From Clostridia bacterium (GTDB lineage Bacteria; Bacillota; Clostridia; Oscillospirales; Acutalibacteraceae): DNA of 10,740 nucleotides. The notes beneath the pieces are model-generated. The model made no database searches and was not told where the DNA came from. It worked only from the letters and a program-made list of their open reading frames with translations. The position numbers and the translations under genes were made by a program. The stretch spans positions 1-10,740 of the forward strand of contig CAAFXQ010000194.1 in NCBI GenBank assembly GCA_900767015.1. Reading direction: 5' to 3'. This document shows, in pieces, positions 1 to 5,090 of the stretch; within the stretch, counting starts at the first letter, position 1, and each line of letters opens with the position of its first letter.

Positions 1-1826
1 AGCTGACCGCCCTCCTCGTAGCCGACATAGCCCGGAGGGGAGCCGACAAGACGGGAAACCGTGTGCTTTTCCATAAATTCGGACATATCGAAACGGATAA
101 CGGCGTCCTCGTCGCCGAACATCGCCGCACCGAGTGCCTTGCAAAGCTCGGTTTTGCCGACGCCTGTCGGACCTAAGAAGATGAACGAGCCCATCGGCCG
201 TTTCGGGTCTTTCAGTCCGCAGCGTCCTCTTCTCATGGCTCTTGCAACGGCGGAAACCGCCTTGTTCTGACCGACGATTCTCTTGTGAAGCTCGTCTTCC
301 ATTTCCAAAAGCCGCTGGCTTTCCTCTTTCGTAAGCTCGGACACGGGGATTCCCGTCCAGCCCGAAACGATGGAAGCTACGGTGTGTGCCGTGACTTCTC
401 CGGTTAAGCGGGTCGTTTCCTCTTTCCAGCTTGCCCGGGCAGTCGTAAGCTTAGAGCGCAGTTCTTTTTCGTTGTCACGAAGCTTTGCCGCCGTTTCAAA
501 ATCCTGAGCGCTGATAGCGGAGGCTTTTTCTTCGTTGACCCGTTTGATGTCGTCCTCAAGCTCCTTGATGTGGTCGGGAACGATGTAAGCGCTTAAGCGT
601 ACCTTGGAAGCCGCTTCGTCAATCAGGTCAATCGCCTTGTCGGGCAGGAAACGGTCGGTGATATACCGTGACGACATTTCAACTGCCGCTTCAATCGCTT
701 CGTCGGTAATTTTGACCTTGTGGTGGGCTTCATATTTGTCCTTAAGTCCCTTTAAGATTTCAATCGCCTCCGCCTGTGACGGCTCGTCAACGGTGACGGG
801 CTGAAACCGTCTTTCAAGGGCGGCGTCTTTTTCAATATATTTGCGGTATTCGGCGATGGTCGTCGCACCGATTACCTGAAGCTCACTTCTTGCAAGAGAG
901 GGCTTTAAGATGTTTGCCGCATCAACGGCTCCCTCCGCCGAGCCGGTACCGATGAGGTTGTGCACCTCATCAATGAACAAGATAACGTCCTTGGCTTTGA
1001 TGACCTCCTCGATGCAGTTCTTGATTCTTTCCTCAAAGTCGCCTCTGTATTTTGTGCCGGCGACCATGCTTGTCAAATCAAGCGCAACGATTCTCTTGTC
1101 GGAAAGAAGCTCGGGCACTTCGCCCTGCGCTATTTTTAAGGCAAGACCCTCGGCGATTGCGGTTTTGCCGACGCCGGGTTCGCCTATAAGGCAGGGATTA
1201 TTTTTGGTTCGTCTTGAAAGAATCTGAATGACCCGTTCAATTTCCTTTTCCCGTCCGATAACCGGGTCAATCTCGTTGTTCTTCGCCTTTTTGGTAAGGT
1301 CCTGACCGTACTGGTCAAGAGTCGGGGTAGAGGAATTTTTGCTATTCACCGCATTTTTCGGTGAAGCGGACGAGCCGTAGGAACGGGACGAGCCCGAGCC
1401 GCCCGAAAGCTCATCAAGAAGCATGGGAGCGGACACGCCGAGCTCCGTAAGCAGGGAAACGGCACAGCTTTCGTCATCGGAAAGGAGAGCCGCAAGCAGG
1501 TGCTCCGTGCCGACATAGCCGGCGTCGCTTCTTCTTGCGATAGAAACGGAAACCTGAATCATGTTTTTGCATCTCGGGGTGAAGTCGTCGGGAGTGAGCA
1601 CCGTCGGAATACCGACGCCTATCTGCGACTTGACAAGCTGTTCAAGGCGGTCAAAGGTTACGCCCTTAGCAGAAAGAAGCTTTGTCGCAACGCCGTTGTC
1701 CTCCCTTACAAGACCCATGAGAAGATGTTCGCTTCCTATATAGGTGTGGCCGAGATTTTCGGCGATTTCAACCGAGGAATTGAGCGCTCGGTTTGCTTTT
1801 TCCGTAAAACCGGTAAATTTGTACAT
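1..1826 (-). CDS. clpC: ATP-dependent Clp protease ATPase subunit ClpC, 3' end cut by window edge
   Basis: Hexameric AAA+ unfoldase that feeds substrates to ClpP in the cytoplasm. The visible 608 residues cover most of the protein; about 200 C-terminal residues lie beyond the left edge. A double Clp N-domain (about 1-140) carries GSEHLL and GTEHLL, whose Glu33 and Glu108 match the phosphoarginine-pocket glutamates of B. subtilis ClpC (E32, E106). AAA module 1 has Walker A GEPGVGKT at 215-222 and Walker B FIDE with Asp286/Glu287. The middle domain contains a UVR-like segment around 425-460 (FETAAKLRD from 443). AAA module 2 has Walker A GPTGVGKT at 552-559. The ATG at 1826 has GGAG upstream; another ATG at 1840 is out of frame. 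It is last of the four genes of the operon visible here and should be CtsR-controlled. The identity is clear from motif order and close agreement with ClpC rather than ClpA or ClpB. Confidence 0.97.
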   Translation of the reverse strand, partial: MYKFTGFTEKANRALNSSVEIAENLGHTYIGSEHLLMGLVREDNGVATKLLSAKGVTFDRLEQLVKSQIGVGIPTVLTPDDFTPRCKNMIQVSVSIARRSDAGYVGTEHLLAALLSDDESCAVSLLTELGVSAPMLLDELSGGSGSSRSYGSSASPKNAVNSKNSSTPTLDQYGQDLTKKAKNNEIDPVIGREKEIERVIQILSRRTKNNPCLIGEPGVGKTAIAEGLALKIAQGEVPELLSDKRIVALDLTSMVAGTKYRGDFEERIKNCIEEVIKAKDVILFIDEVHNLIGTGSAEGAVDAANILKPSLARSELQVIGATTIAEYRKYIEKDAALERRFQPVTVDEPSQAEAIEILKGLKDKYEAHHKVKITDEAIEAAVEMSSRYITDRFLPDKAIDLIDEAASKVRLSAYIVPDHIKELEDDIKRVNEEKASAISAQDFETAAKLRDNEKELRSKLTTARASWKEETTRLTGEVTAHTVASIVSGWTGIPVSELTKEESQRLLEMEDELHKRIVGQNKAVSAVARAMRRGRCGLKDPKRPMGSFIFLGPTGVGKTELCKALGAAMFGDEDAVIRFDMSEFMEKHTVSRLVGSPPGYVGYEEGGQ

Positions 1827-1847
1827 AAAATCAACTCCATTTTTTCG

Positions 1848-1884
1848 GTCAGTCGGAAAATGCATATTGGTATACCTGACTGAC
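1848..1884 (-). other. Hairpin in the mcsB-clpC intergenic leader
   Basis: The 62-bp gap between mcsB and clpC contains the arms GTCAGTC (1848-1854) and GACTGAC (1878-1884), extended by GG/CC with a one-base bulge. In the operon transcript this folds just upstream of the clpC ribosome binding site. It is followed by A residues rather than U, so it is not an intrinsic terminator. It may affect mRNA stability or translation of clpC; no function is shown by the sequence. Confidence 0.45.
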
Positions 1885-1888
1885 TGTA

Positions 1889-2890
1889 TTATTCAAGAGC
1901 CTTTTTGACGGCGTCGGCTCTGATGACGTCACGCTGAGCAGACGTGTATTTTTCGCCTGCATCGGCATTTATGGTTGCCGGCTGCATTTTTACAAGCAGA
2001 TTGGTAAGCTTTTCAACCGGAACATCAAGAAGTCCCGCACAAGCGCCGATTCTGACATAAGAAATCAGCGAGGTAAACTCGTCACAGCTCATCATGTGTG
2101 CGCTTCGTAAGATACCGTAGGAACGGTAAATTTTGTCAATGAAAACATCGTCTTTCAAAAGCGACTGTCTTGCCTGACGCTCCTGGGCGATGATCTGTTC
2201 GGCGATTGACTGAAGATTTTTAATCGCCGCTTCTTCGGAAATGCCGAGTGTGACCTGATTGCTAAGCTGATAAATATCTCCCGTTGGACGGCTTCCCTCG
2301 CCGTAGGCGCCCCGTAAGGTAAGCCCGAGCTTGGCAACGGTTGCGGCAAGTCTTGAAATGGCGGTGCTTTGCGAAAGAGCCGGAAGATGAAGCATAACCG
2401 ACGCTCTCATTCCCGTACCGAGATTGGTCGGACATTGTGTCAGATAGCCGATTCTGTCGTCAAAGGCAATATTCAGCGAAGAAGCAAGCTTGCTGTCAAG
2501 CTGTTCGGCTTTTTCGAAGGCTTCTTTGAGACTGAGTCCCGGATAGATGACCTGCAGTCTGACATGATCCTCCTCGCAAAGCATGACGCTGACGTCCTCG
2601 TCCTTGGAAAGAATCAAGGCTCTGCCGGTGCTGTCCGAAGCGAATTCGGGGCTTATCAGGTGCTTTTCGGCAAGTGACACCGCCTGATAGGAATTGAGCG
2701 CAGACATTTCGGTATAGAAAAGACTGTCGTCACCGGCCAACAAAACGTCACGGACGGTTTCGTTGACTTTTTTACATTCGTTTTTATCAAGACGGTTGGG
2801 GAACGGAAAGTCTCTGAGGTTTCTTGCAAGGCGCACTCTTGTGCTCAATACGATGTCGGAATCTTTCCCTGAATTTTGATACCATGTCAT
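1889..2890 (-). CDS. mcsB: Protein arginine kinase McsB
   Basis: Transfers phosphate from ATP to arginine side chains; phosphoarginine marks proteins for ClpCP. The 333-residue product is a phosphagen-kinase-fold protein without the N-terminal creatine-kinase domain. STRVRLARN is at 16-24, CEEDHVRLQ at 105-113 (the usual NEEDH box), TQCPTNLGTGMRASVMLHLP at 151-170 with Cys153 at the conserved active-site cysteine position, and GEGSRPTGDIYQLSN at 197-211 with the second catalytic-region glutamate. RDVIRA at 320-325 matches the RDxxRA motif of the allosteric phosphoarginine site known from Geobacillus McsB. I chose the ATG at 2890 (MTWYQNSGKD): it lies one base after the mcsA stop and has AAGGAGG just upstream. 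A longer in-frame reading to 2947 would overlap mcsA and add residues the family lacks. Slightly shorter than B. subtilis McsB (about 363). Confidence 0.96.
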   Translation of the reverse strand: MTWYQNSGKDSDIVLSTRVRLARNLRDFPFPNRLDKNECKKVNETVRDVLLAGDDSLFYTEMSALNSYQAVSLAEKHLISPEFASDSTGRALILSKDEDVSVMLCEEDHVRLQVIYPGLSLKEAFEKAEQLDSKLASSLNIAFDDRIGYLTQCPTNLGTGMRASVMLHLPALSQSTAISRLAATVAKLGLTLRGAYGEGSRPTGDIYQLSNQVTLGISEEAAIKNLQSIAEQIIAQERQARQSLLKDDVFIDKIYRSYGILRSAHMMSCDEFTSLISYVRIGACAGLLDVPVEKLTNLLVKMQPATINADAGEKYTSAQRDVIRADAVKKALE

Positions 2891-2891
2891 T

Positions 2892-3413
2892 TTATTTGTC
2901 CTCCTTAAGCTCCTTGATTTTGTCCCGTAAGACAGCCGCCTGCTCAAAATTCTGAGCGTCGATTGCCTTTTTCATTTCCGCTTCTAAAGAAGCAATTTTA
3001 TCTTCGACGGTTTCTTCTTTCTTTTCCGTAGCCGTGGTTTCGGTTACCTGCTCAGCGGGAACGGAGCCGACGTGTCTTGTTCTGCCGTGGATCCGTTGAA
3101 TTGAGGGCAGGAGCTTGTCGAAGAATTTGTCGTAGCAGTCCGCACAGCCGACCATGCCGGTCTTGACAATGTCGTCAAACGAACAGCCGCATTTTTCGCA
3201 CCGGTCGGTTCTTGAGCCGGCAAGCGCTCTTGCGCTGTCGCCGAAGAAGGACGAAAAAATATCCGGAAGATTCAGACTGAAATTATCGAAGAAATTGTCG
3301 TAGCCGAGTTTTGCGGCACATTCCTGACAAAGGTGAGCCTCTGTGGCCTCCCCGTTTACAACACGTTTAATATGAGTCGTTGCTTCCCGTTTTGAACAGT
3401 TTTGACATAACAT
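2892..3413 (-). CDS. mcsA: McsA, zinc-binding activator of McsB
   Basis: Small cytoplasmic partner that stimulates McsB kinase activity and modulates CtsR. The 173-residue product shows four CxxC pairs: Cys3/Cys6, Cys29/Cys32, Cys72/Cys75 and Cys90/Cys93, expected to bind zinc. The C-terminal segment 136-171 is a UVR domain (FEQAAVLRDKIKELK), a coiled helical hairpin also found in UvrB and in the ClpC middle region. The linker between about 115 and 138 is low in complexity and rich in Thr and Glu. The ATG at 3413 has AGGAGG placed well upstream. The gene lies 24 bp after ctsR and one base before mcsB, so translation with mcsB is probably coupled. Both sequence and gene order support the call. 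Confidence 0.95.
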   Translation of the reverse strand: MLCQNCSKREATTHIKRVVNGEATEAHLCQECAAKLGYDNFFDNFSLNLPDIFSSFFGDSARALAGSRTDRCEKCGCSFDDIVKTGMVGCADCYDKFFDKLLPSIQRIHGRTRHVGSVPAEQVTETTATEKKEETVEDKIASLEAEMKKAIDAQNFEQAAVLRDKIKELKEDK

Positions 3414-3437
3414 AATAATTCCTCCTATGTTTGGTTT

Positions 3438-3890
3438 TTAGTTCTGCATGACCGACAGAAGCATCTGCTTGAAAATCGAAGCCCGTACTTCGTCTCTTTG
3501 CGGCGGGTCAATCCGCTTTAAGGCGGTGTCGCCCGTTGCCGCAAGAATCAGCTTTGCATCACTTTTTGAAATGATATTGTTATACACGAGATTGACAAGA
3601 AAGTTGTTGCAGCTTTTGTCGTCGATGGAATTTCCGATGGCGTTGACGACGTGCATCAGAAGCGTGTCGCCGCTGCAATTGACCCTTGTGATTCTGATAC
3701 AGCCGCCGCCGCCCCGTTTGCTTTCGACAATGTAGCCTCGTTCGGGGGTGAAGCGGGAGGACAGAACATAGTTGATCTGACTCGGGACACAGCCGATCCG
3801 CTGAGCGAGGGTGTTTCGCTGGATTTCGATTTCGTCGGTGTCCTCGAGCATTTCGCTTATCATATGAGCGATAACATTGGAAAGGTTCAA
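3438..3890 (-). CDS. ctsR: CtsR, class III stress gene repressor (TTG start)
   Basis: Dimeric winged-helix repressor of clp genes that loses DNA binding on heat shock and is controlled by the McsA/McsB/ClpC system. The 150-residue product has the N-terminal helix-turn-helix with CVPSQINYVLSSRFTPERGYIVESKRGGGGCIRI (pieces at 34-67). The tetraglycine loop at 60-63 preceded by Arg59 is the family's thermosensing and DNA-contacting wing. The C-terminal half is the CtsR dimerisation/McsB-binding domain. The start is TTG at 3890: the only in-frame choice, because TGA occurs three codons upstream, and it aligns with the N-terminus of B. subtilis CtsR. AAAAAGGAG ends 10 bases before it. First gene of the operon and expected to be autoregulated through the adjacent operators. 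A TTG start with a long spacer suggests modest translation, which would suit a repressor. Confidence 0.96.
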   Translation of the reverse strand: MNLSNVIAHMISEMLEDTDEIEIQRNTLAQRIGCVPSQINYVLSSRFTPERGYIVESKRGGGGCIRITRVNCSGDTLLMHVVNAIGNSIDDKSCNNFLVNLVYNNIISKSDAKLILAATGDTALKRIDPPQRDEVRASIFKQMLLSVMQN

Positions 3891-3906
3891 CTTGTTTCAT
3901 CTCCTT

Positions 3907-3929
3907 TTTGACTTTGACTATCTTTGACC
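3907..3929 (-). promoter_or_regulatory. CtsR operator between -10 and ribosome binding site
   Basis: Read on the minus strand this is GGTCAAA-GAT-AGTCAAA (3929 to 3913), a direct match to the CtsR consensus of two RGTCAAA heptads separated by three bases. A third heptad AGTCAAA (3913-3907) overlaps the second by one base and runs up to the ctsR ribosome binding site. It sits downstream of the predicted start of transcription, so bound CtsR would block RNA polymerase from leaving. Confidence 0.88.
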
Positions 3930-3941
3930 TTTTATGCTTTT

Positions 3942-3970
3942 ATTATACCCCGATAAGTGCAAAGGTCAAA
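3942..3970 (-). promoter_or_regulatory. Housekeeping sigma promoter of the ctsR operon
   Basis: On the minus strand the -10 is a perfect TATAAT (3947-3942). The -35 is TTGACC (3969-3964, 16-bp spacer) or TTTGAC (3970-3965, 17-bp spacer). Transcription should begin near 3935, giving a leader of about 45 bases that contains the downstream CtsR operator. The -35 hexamer is itself part of a CtsR heptad, so repressor and polymerase compete for it. Confidence 0.85.
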
Positions 3971-3987
3971 GGTCAAAAAAGGTCAAA
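3964..3987 (+). promoter_or_regulatory. CtsR operator overlapping the -35
   Basis: Three GGTCAAA heptads lie on the plus strand at 3964-3970, 3971-3977 and 3981-3987. The last two form GGTCAAA-AAA-GGTCAAA, an exact CtsR consensus. The first is directly abutting and overlaps the -35 of the ctsR promoter. Together with the copy at 3907-3929 the promoter is enclosed by repressor sites in opposite orientations. Confidence 0.9.
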
Positions 3988-4293
3988 ACGGATATTTTCG
4001 GCTTTGATTTTTTAAATTATCTCGTGTTTTCTTTGATTTTCTGACAATATCAAGAATTTTCATCATTTTTGACTTTTGGGGACAAAGTTTGACCTTCCGC
4101 CTCGAATCGGTCGGCGTGTTCAAGACTTTTTTGACTTTCACGAAGGTCAAACGGGGAGGAAAGAGAAAAATCCGAGTCGGACAAAAAACTTTTTTTGCCG
4201 TCAAAAGTGTCCTTATGCATGAAAAAACCGCCTTTCCAAAAGGAATCTGAATCAAATATAGTCTTCGTTCTCCGGTTGCTTTTTATTCCGTCA
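3988..4293. other. About 300-bp gene-poor stretch upstream of ctsR with further CtsR half-sites
   Basis: I see no convincing gene here. Two overlapping minus-strand open frames (to 3983 and 4050) have TTG or GTG starts, no good ribosome binding site and biased, uninformative translations. The stretch is AT-rich and holds additional RGTCAAA heptads: minus strand at 4068-4074, 4088-4094 and 4130-4136, and plus strand at 4145-4151. The starts at 4094 and 4074 are 20 bp apart, two helical turns, on the same face. This could be an extended CtsR-binding region; binding is inference from motif density. Confidence 0.5.
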
Positions 4294-4322
4294 TTCACAC
4301 TCCCGTGTCTCAGACGTATAAT
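4294..4322 (+). promoter_or_regulatory. Housekeeping sigma promoter of the Cys-rich peptide gene
   Basis: TTCACA (4294-4299), a 17-bp spacer and a perfect TATAAT (4317-4322). Ten of twelve or more positions match the consensus with ideal spacing. Transcription should start near 4329, giving a leader of about 50 bases. No CtsR heptad overlaps this promoter. Confidence 0.78.
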
Positions 4323-4333
4323 GACATTGAGAG

Positions 4334-4374
4334 TGCGATGAACAAAAAATCCTCCTCATCGCATGGAAGGGAGG
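4334..4374 (+). promoter_or_regulatory. Leader hairpin with anti-Shine-Dalgarno loop
   Basis: The arms TGCGATGA (4334-4341) and TCATCGCA (4356-4363) pair perfectly over 8 bp around a 14-base loop. The loop ends in TCCTCC (4350-4355), which is complementary to the strong ribosome binding site GGGAGG (4369-4374) placed six bases before the ATG at 4381. Loop and ribosome binding site could form a pseudoknot or an alternative pairing that hides the site. The hairpin lies almost at the 5' end of the predicted transcript, so it might instead simply protect the mRNA. Confidence 0.55.
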
Positions 4375-4380
4375 TTAACT

Positions 4381-4530
4381 ATGGCTTGCAACAACGGACT
4401 TTTCGGCGGTAACTGCTGCACTTGGATCATCATTCTCCTGATCCTCTTCTGCTGCTGCGGAGATAACTTCTTCGGCGGCAACTGCGGTTGCGACGACTTC
4501 AGAGGCGGCAACTGCGGATGCGGCTGCTAA
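4381..4530 (+). CDS. Cys-rich 49-residue single-pass membrane peptide, function unknown
   Basis: An open frame of 49 codons from ATG to TAA with GGGAGG six bases upstream and a consensus-like promoter. Eleven of 49 residues are cysteine (3, 12, 13, 24-26, 35, 37, 45, 47, 49). A hydrophobic helix CCTWIIILLILFCCC (12-26) is flanked by cysteines on both sides. The motif GGNC recurs at 9-12, 32-35 and 42-45, and the tail ends GGNCGCGC. The translation is clearly constrained: Gly/Asn/Cys repeats around one membrane helix, no wobbling charge. It recalls the layout of tiny glycine-rich membrane/spore proteins of Firmicutes but I cannot assign it to a family. Metal binding, disulfide cross-linking in a coat or envelope layer, or lipid modification at cysteines are all possible; none is shown. 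No processing or export genes lie next to it. Confidence 0.8.
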   Translation: MACNNGLFGGNCCTWIIILLILFCCCGDNFFGGNCGCDDFRGGNCGCGC

Positions 4531-4535
4531 AAAAA

Positions 4536-4617
4536 ATGAAGCACGCCTGCGGCGCATGAAGCAGCGAAGAACGCCATGAAGCAGGGCTTGCGCCCTAATG
4601 AAGTGCGCCGCAGGCGC
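4536..4617 (+). repeat. Four tandem 20-bp ATGAAG-hairpin units
   Basis: Units start at 4536, 4556, 4576 and 4598 (two extra bases before the last). Each begins ATGAAG and continues with a small hairpin: CGCC-TGC-GGCG in unit 1, a weak GCG/CGC pair in unit 2, AGGGC-TTGC-GCCCT in unit 3, GCGCC-GCA-GGCGC in unit 4. In addition, unit 1 and unit 4 are inverted copies over 13 bp (4544-4556 with 4604-4616), so the whole array can close into a larger stem. The unit length is not a multiple of three and the stretch lies directly behind a stop codon, so it is not coding. It may stabilise the 3' end of the upstream mRNA or be a mobile-like repeat. Confidence 0.7.
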
Positions 4618-4681
4618 ATTGGGCTTACAGACAGCCTGTGCATCAAGGTGAAATCGCTTTGTGAAAAGGGTTTTGCCAAGT

Positions 4682-4714
4682 GCCGTCCCGGGGAAGACCT
4701 CGGGACGGCTTTCA
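4682..4714 (+). terminator. Candidate terminator of the Cys-rich peptide transcript
   Basis: GCCGTCCCG (4682-4690) pairs with CGGGACGGC (4701-4709), a 9-bp GC-rich stem with a 10-base loop, followed by TTTCATT. The stem is strong but the T tract is short and interrupted, so termination could be partial. It lies about 150 bp behind the stop codon, implying a long structured 3' end or a separate small RNA. Confidence 0.5.
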
Positions 4715-4724
4715 TTATGCAATA

Positions 4725-4747
4725 TATAGATATACAGTATATCTATA
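4725..4747. promoter_or_regulatory. AT-rich 23-bp palindrome, candidate operator of the Arc-like regulator
   Basis: TATAGATATA (4725-4734) and TATATCTATA (4738-4747) are perfect inverted repeats around CAG. It lies 64 bp before the start of the ribbon-helix-helix gene and just upstream of a weak candidate promoter (CCGACA at 4749-4754, 18-bp spacer, TAAAAT at 4773-4778). Ribbon-helix-helix repressors usually bind such dyads near their own gene. The role is inference. Confidence 0.4.
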
Positions 4748-4811
4748 ACCGACATTAAGCACAATAAAAACGTAAAATAAACACATAATCATTTTATTAT
4801 GGGGTGACGGT

Positions 4812-5015
4812 ATGTCTATCAAGAGCGTATCCATCAGAATCGAAGAAGAAATGCTACGGAAAATCGGGTATGTTGCCGATTATGAGGGGCGCTCCGTTAA
4901 CAGCCATATCCTTGTTCTGATACGGGAAAACATACAGAAATTCGAAGCTGAAAACGGTGCGATTGACGGCACAATCAAGCCCGACGTCAACGTGAAACCG
5001 ACACGCAAAAAGTAA
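4812..5015 (+). CDS. Arc-like ribbon-helix-helix DNA-binding protein
   Basis: A 67-residue protein with the full ribbon-helix-helix fold near its N-terminus. The DNA-contacting strand is KSVSIRI (4-10), helix 1 about 11-24, the turn EGRSVNSH (25-32) and helix 2 about 29-46 (SVNSHILVLIRENIQKFE). The GRSVNS turn is the same as in phage P22 Arc. The tail 47-67 is basic at its end and probably disordered. Such proteins bind DNA as dimers of dimers and often repress their own gene or a neighbour. The ATG at 4812 has GGGGTGA four bases upstream. No toxin gene follows: it is followed at once by a terminator, so an antitoxin role is not supported. Targets are unknown; the palindrome at 4725-4747 is the obvious candidate. 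Confidence 0.88.
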   Translation: MSIKSVSIRIEEEMLRKIGYVADYEGRSVNSHILVLIRENIQKFEAENGAIDGTIKPDVNVKPTRKK

Positions 5016-5017
5016 AC

Positions 5018-5062
5018 GCAACGGCAGAAGCGAAGAAGGCTTCTGCCGTTGCTGTTTGTTTG
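5018..5062 (+). terminator. Shared (bidirectional) intrinsic terminator
   Basis: A perfect 14-bp stem, 5018-5031 with 5039-5052 (GCAACGGCAGAAGC and its complement), loop GAAGAAG, followed by TGTTTGTTT. It begins two bases after the stop of the ribbon-helix-helix gene. On the minus strand the same stem is followed by GTTTACTTTTT, so it can also end the converging sigma/membrane-protein transcript whose stop codon is at 5091-5093. Confidence 0.9.
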
Positions 5063-5090
5063 AAAGGGTTACCGTTGGGTTCTGACCGTG

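Noticed and set aside
4050..4298. Minus-strand 82-codon open frame (GTG start) upstream of ctsR
   Set aside because: No ribosome binding site, its start lies inside the oppositely directed promoter of the Cys-rich gene, it overlaps a second open frame, and the translation shows no recognisable features; the stretch is better explained as regulatory DNA.
4290..4325. GTCATT/AATGAC inverted repeat around the promoter of the Cys-rich gene
   Set aside because: Only six bases per arm with 24 bases between, and one arm is largely the -10 element; likely chance.
4338..4455. Upstream reading frame from ATG 4338 in the leader of the Cys-rich gene
   Set aside because: It has no ribosome binding site and its start lies within the hairpin arm; coding there is not supported although overlap with the main start is notable.
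4375..4764. Minus-strand 129-codon open frame across the Cys-rich gene and repeats
   Set aside because: It is antisense to a well-supported small gene with its own promoter and ribosome binding site; its alanine- and glutamate-rich translation is the complement of Gly/Cys codons and repeats.
4812..5015. Ribbon-helix-helix gene as antitoxin of a toxin-antitoxin pair
   Set aside because: No toxin-like gene on either side; a strong terminator follows two bases after its stop codon and the upstream gene is a separate unit.
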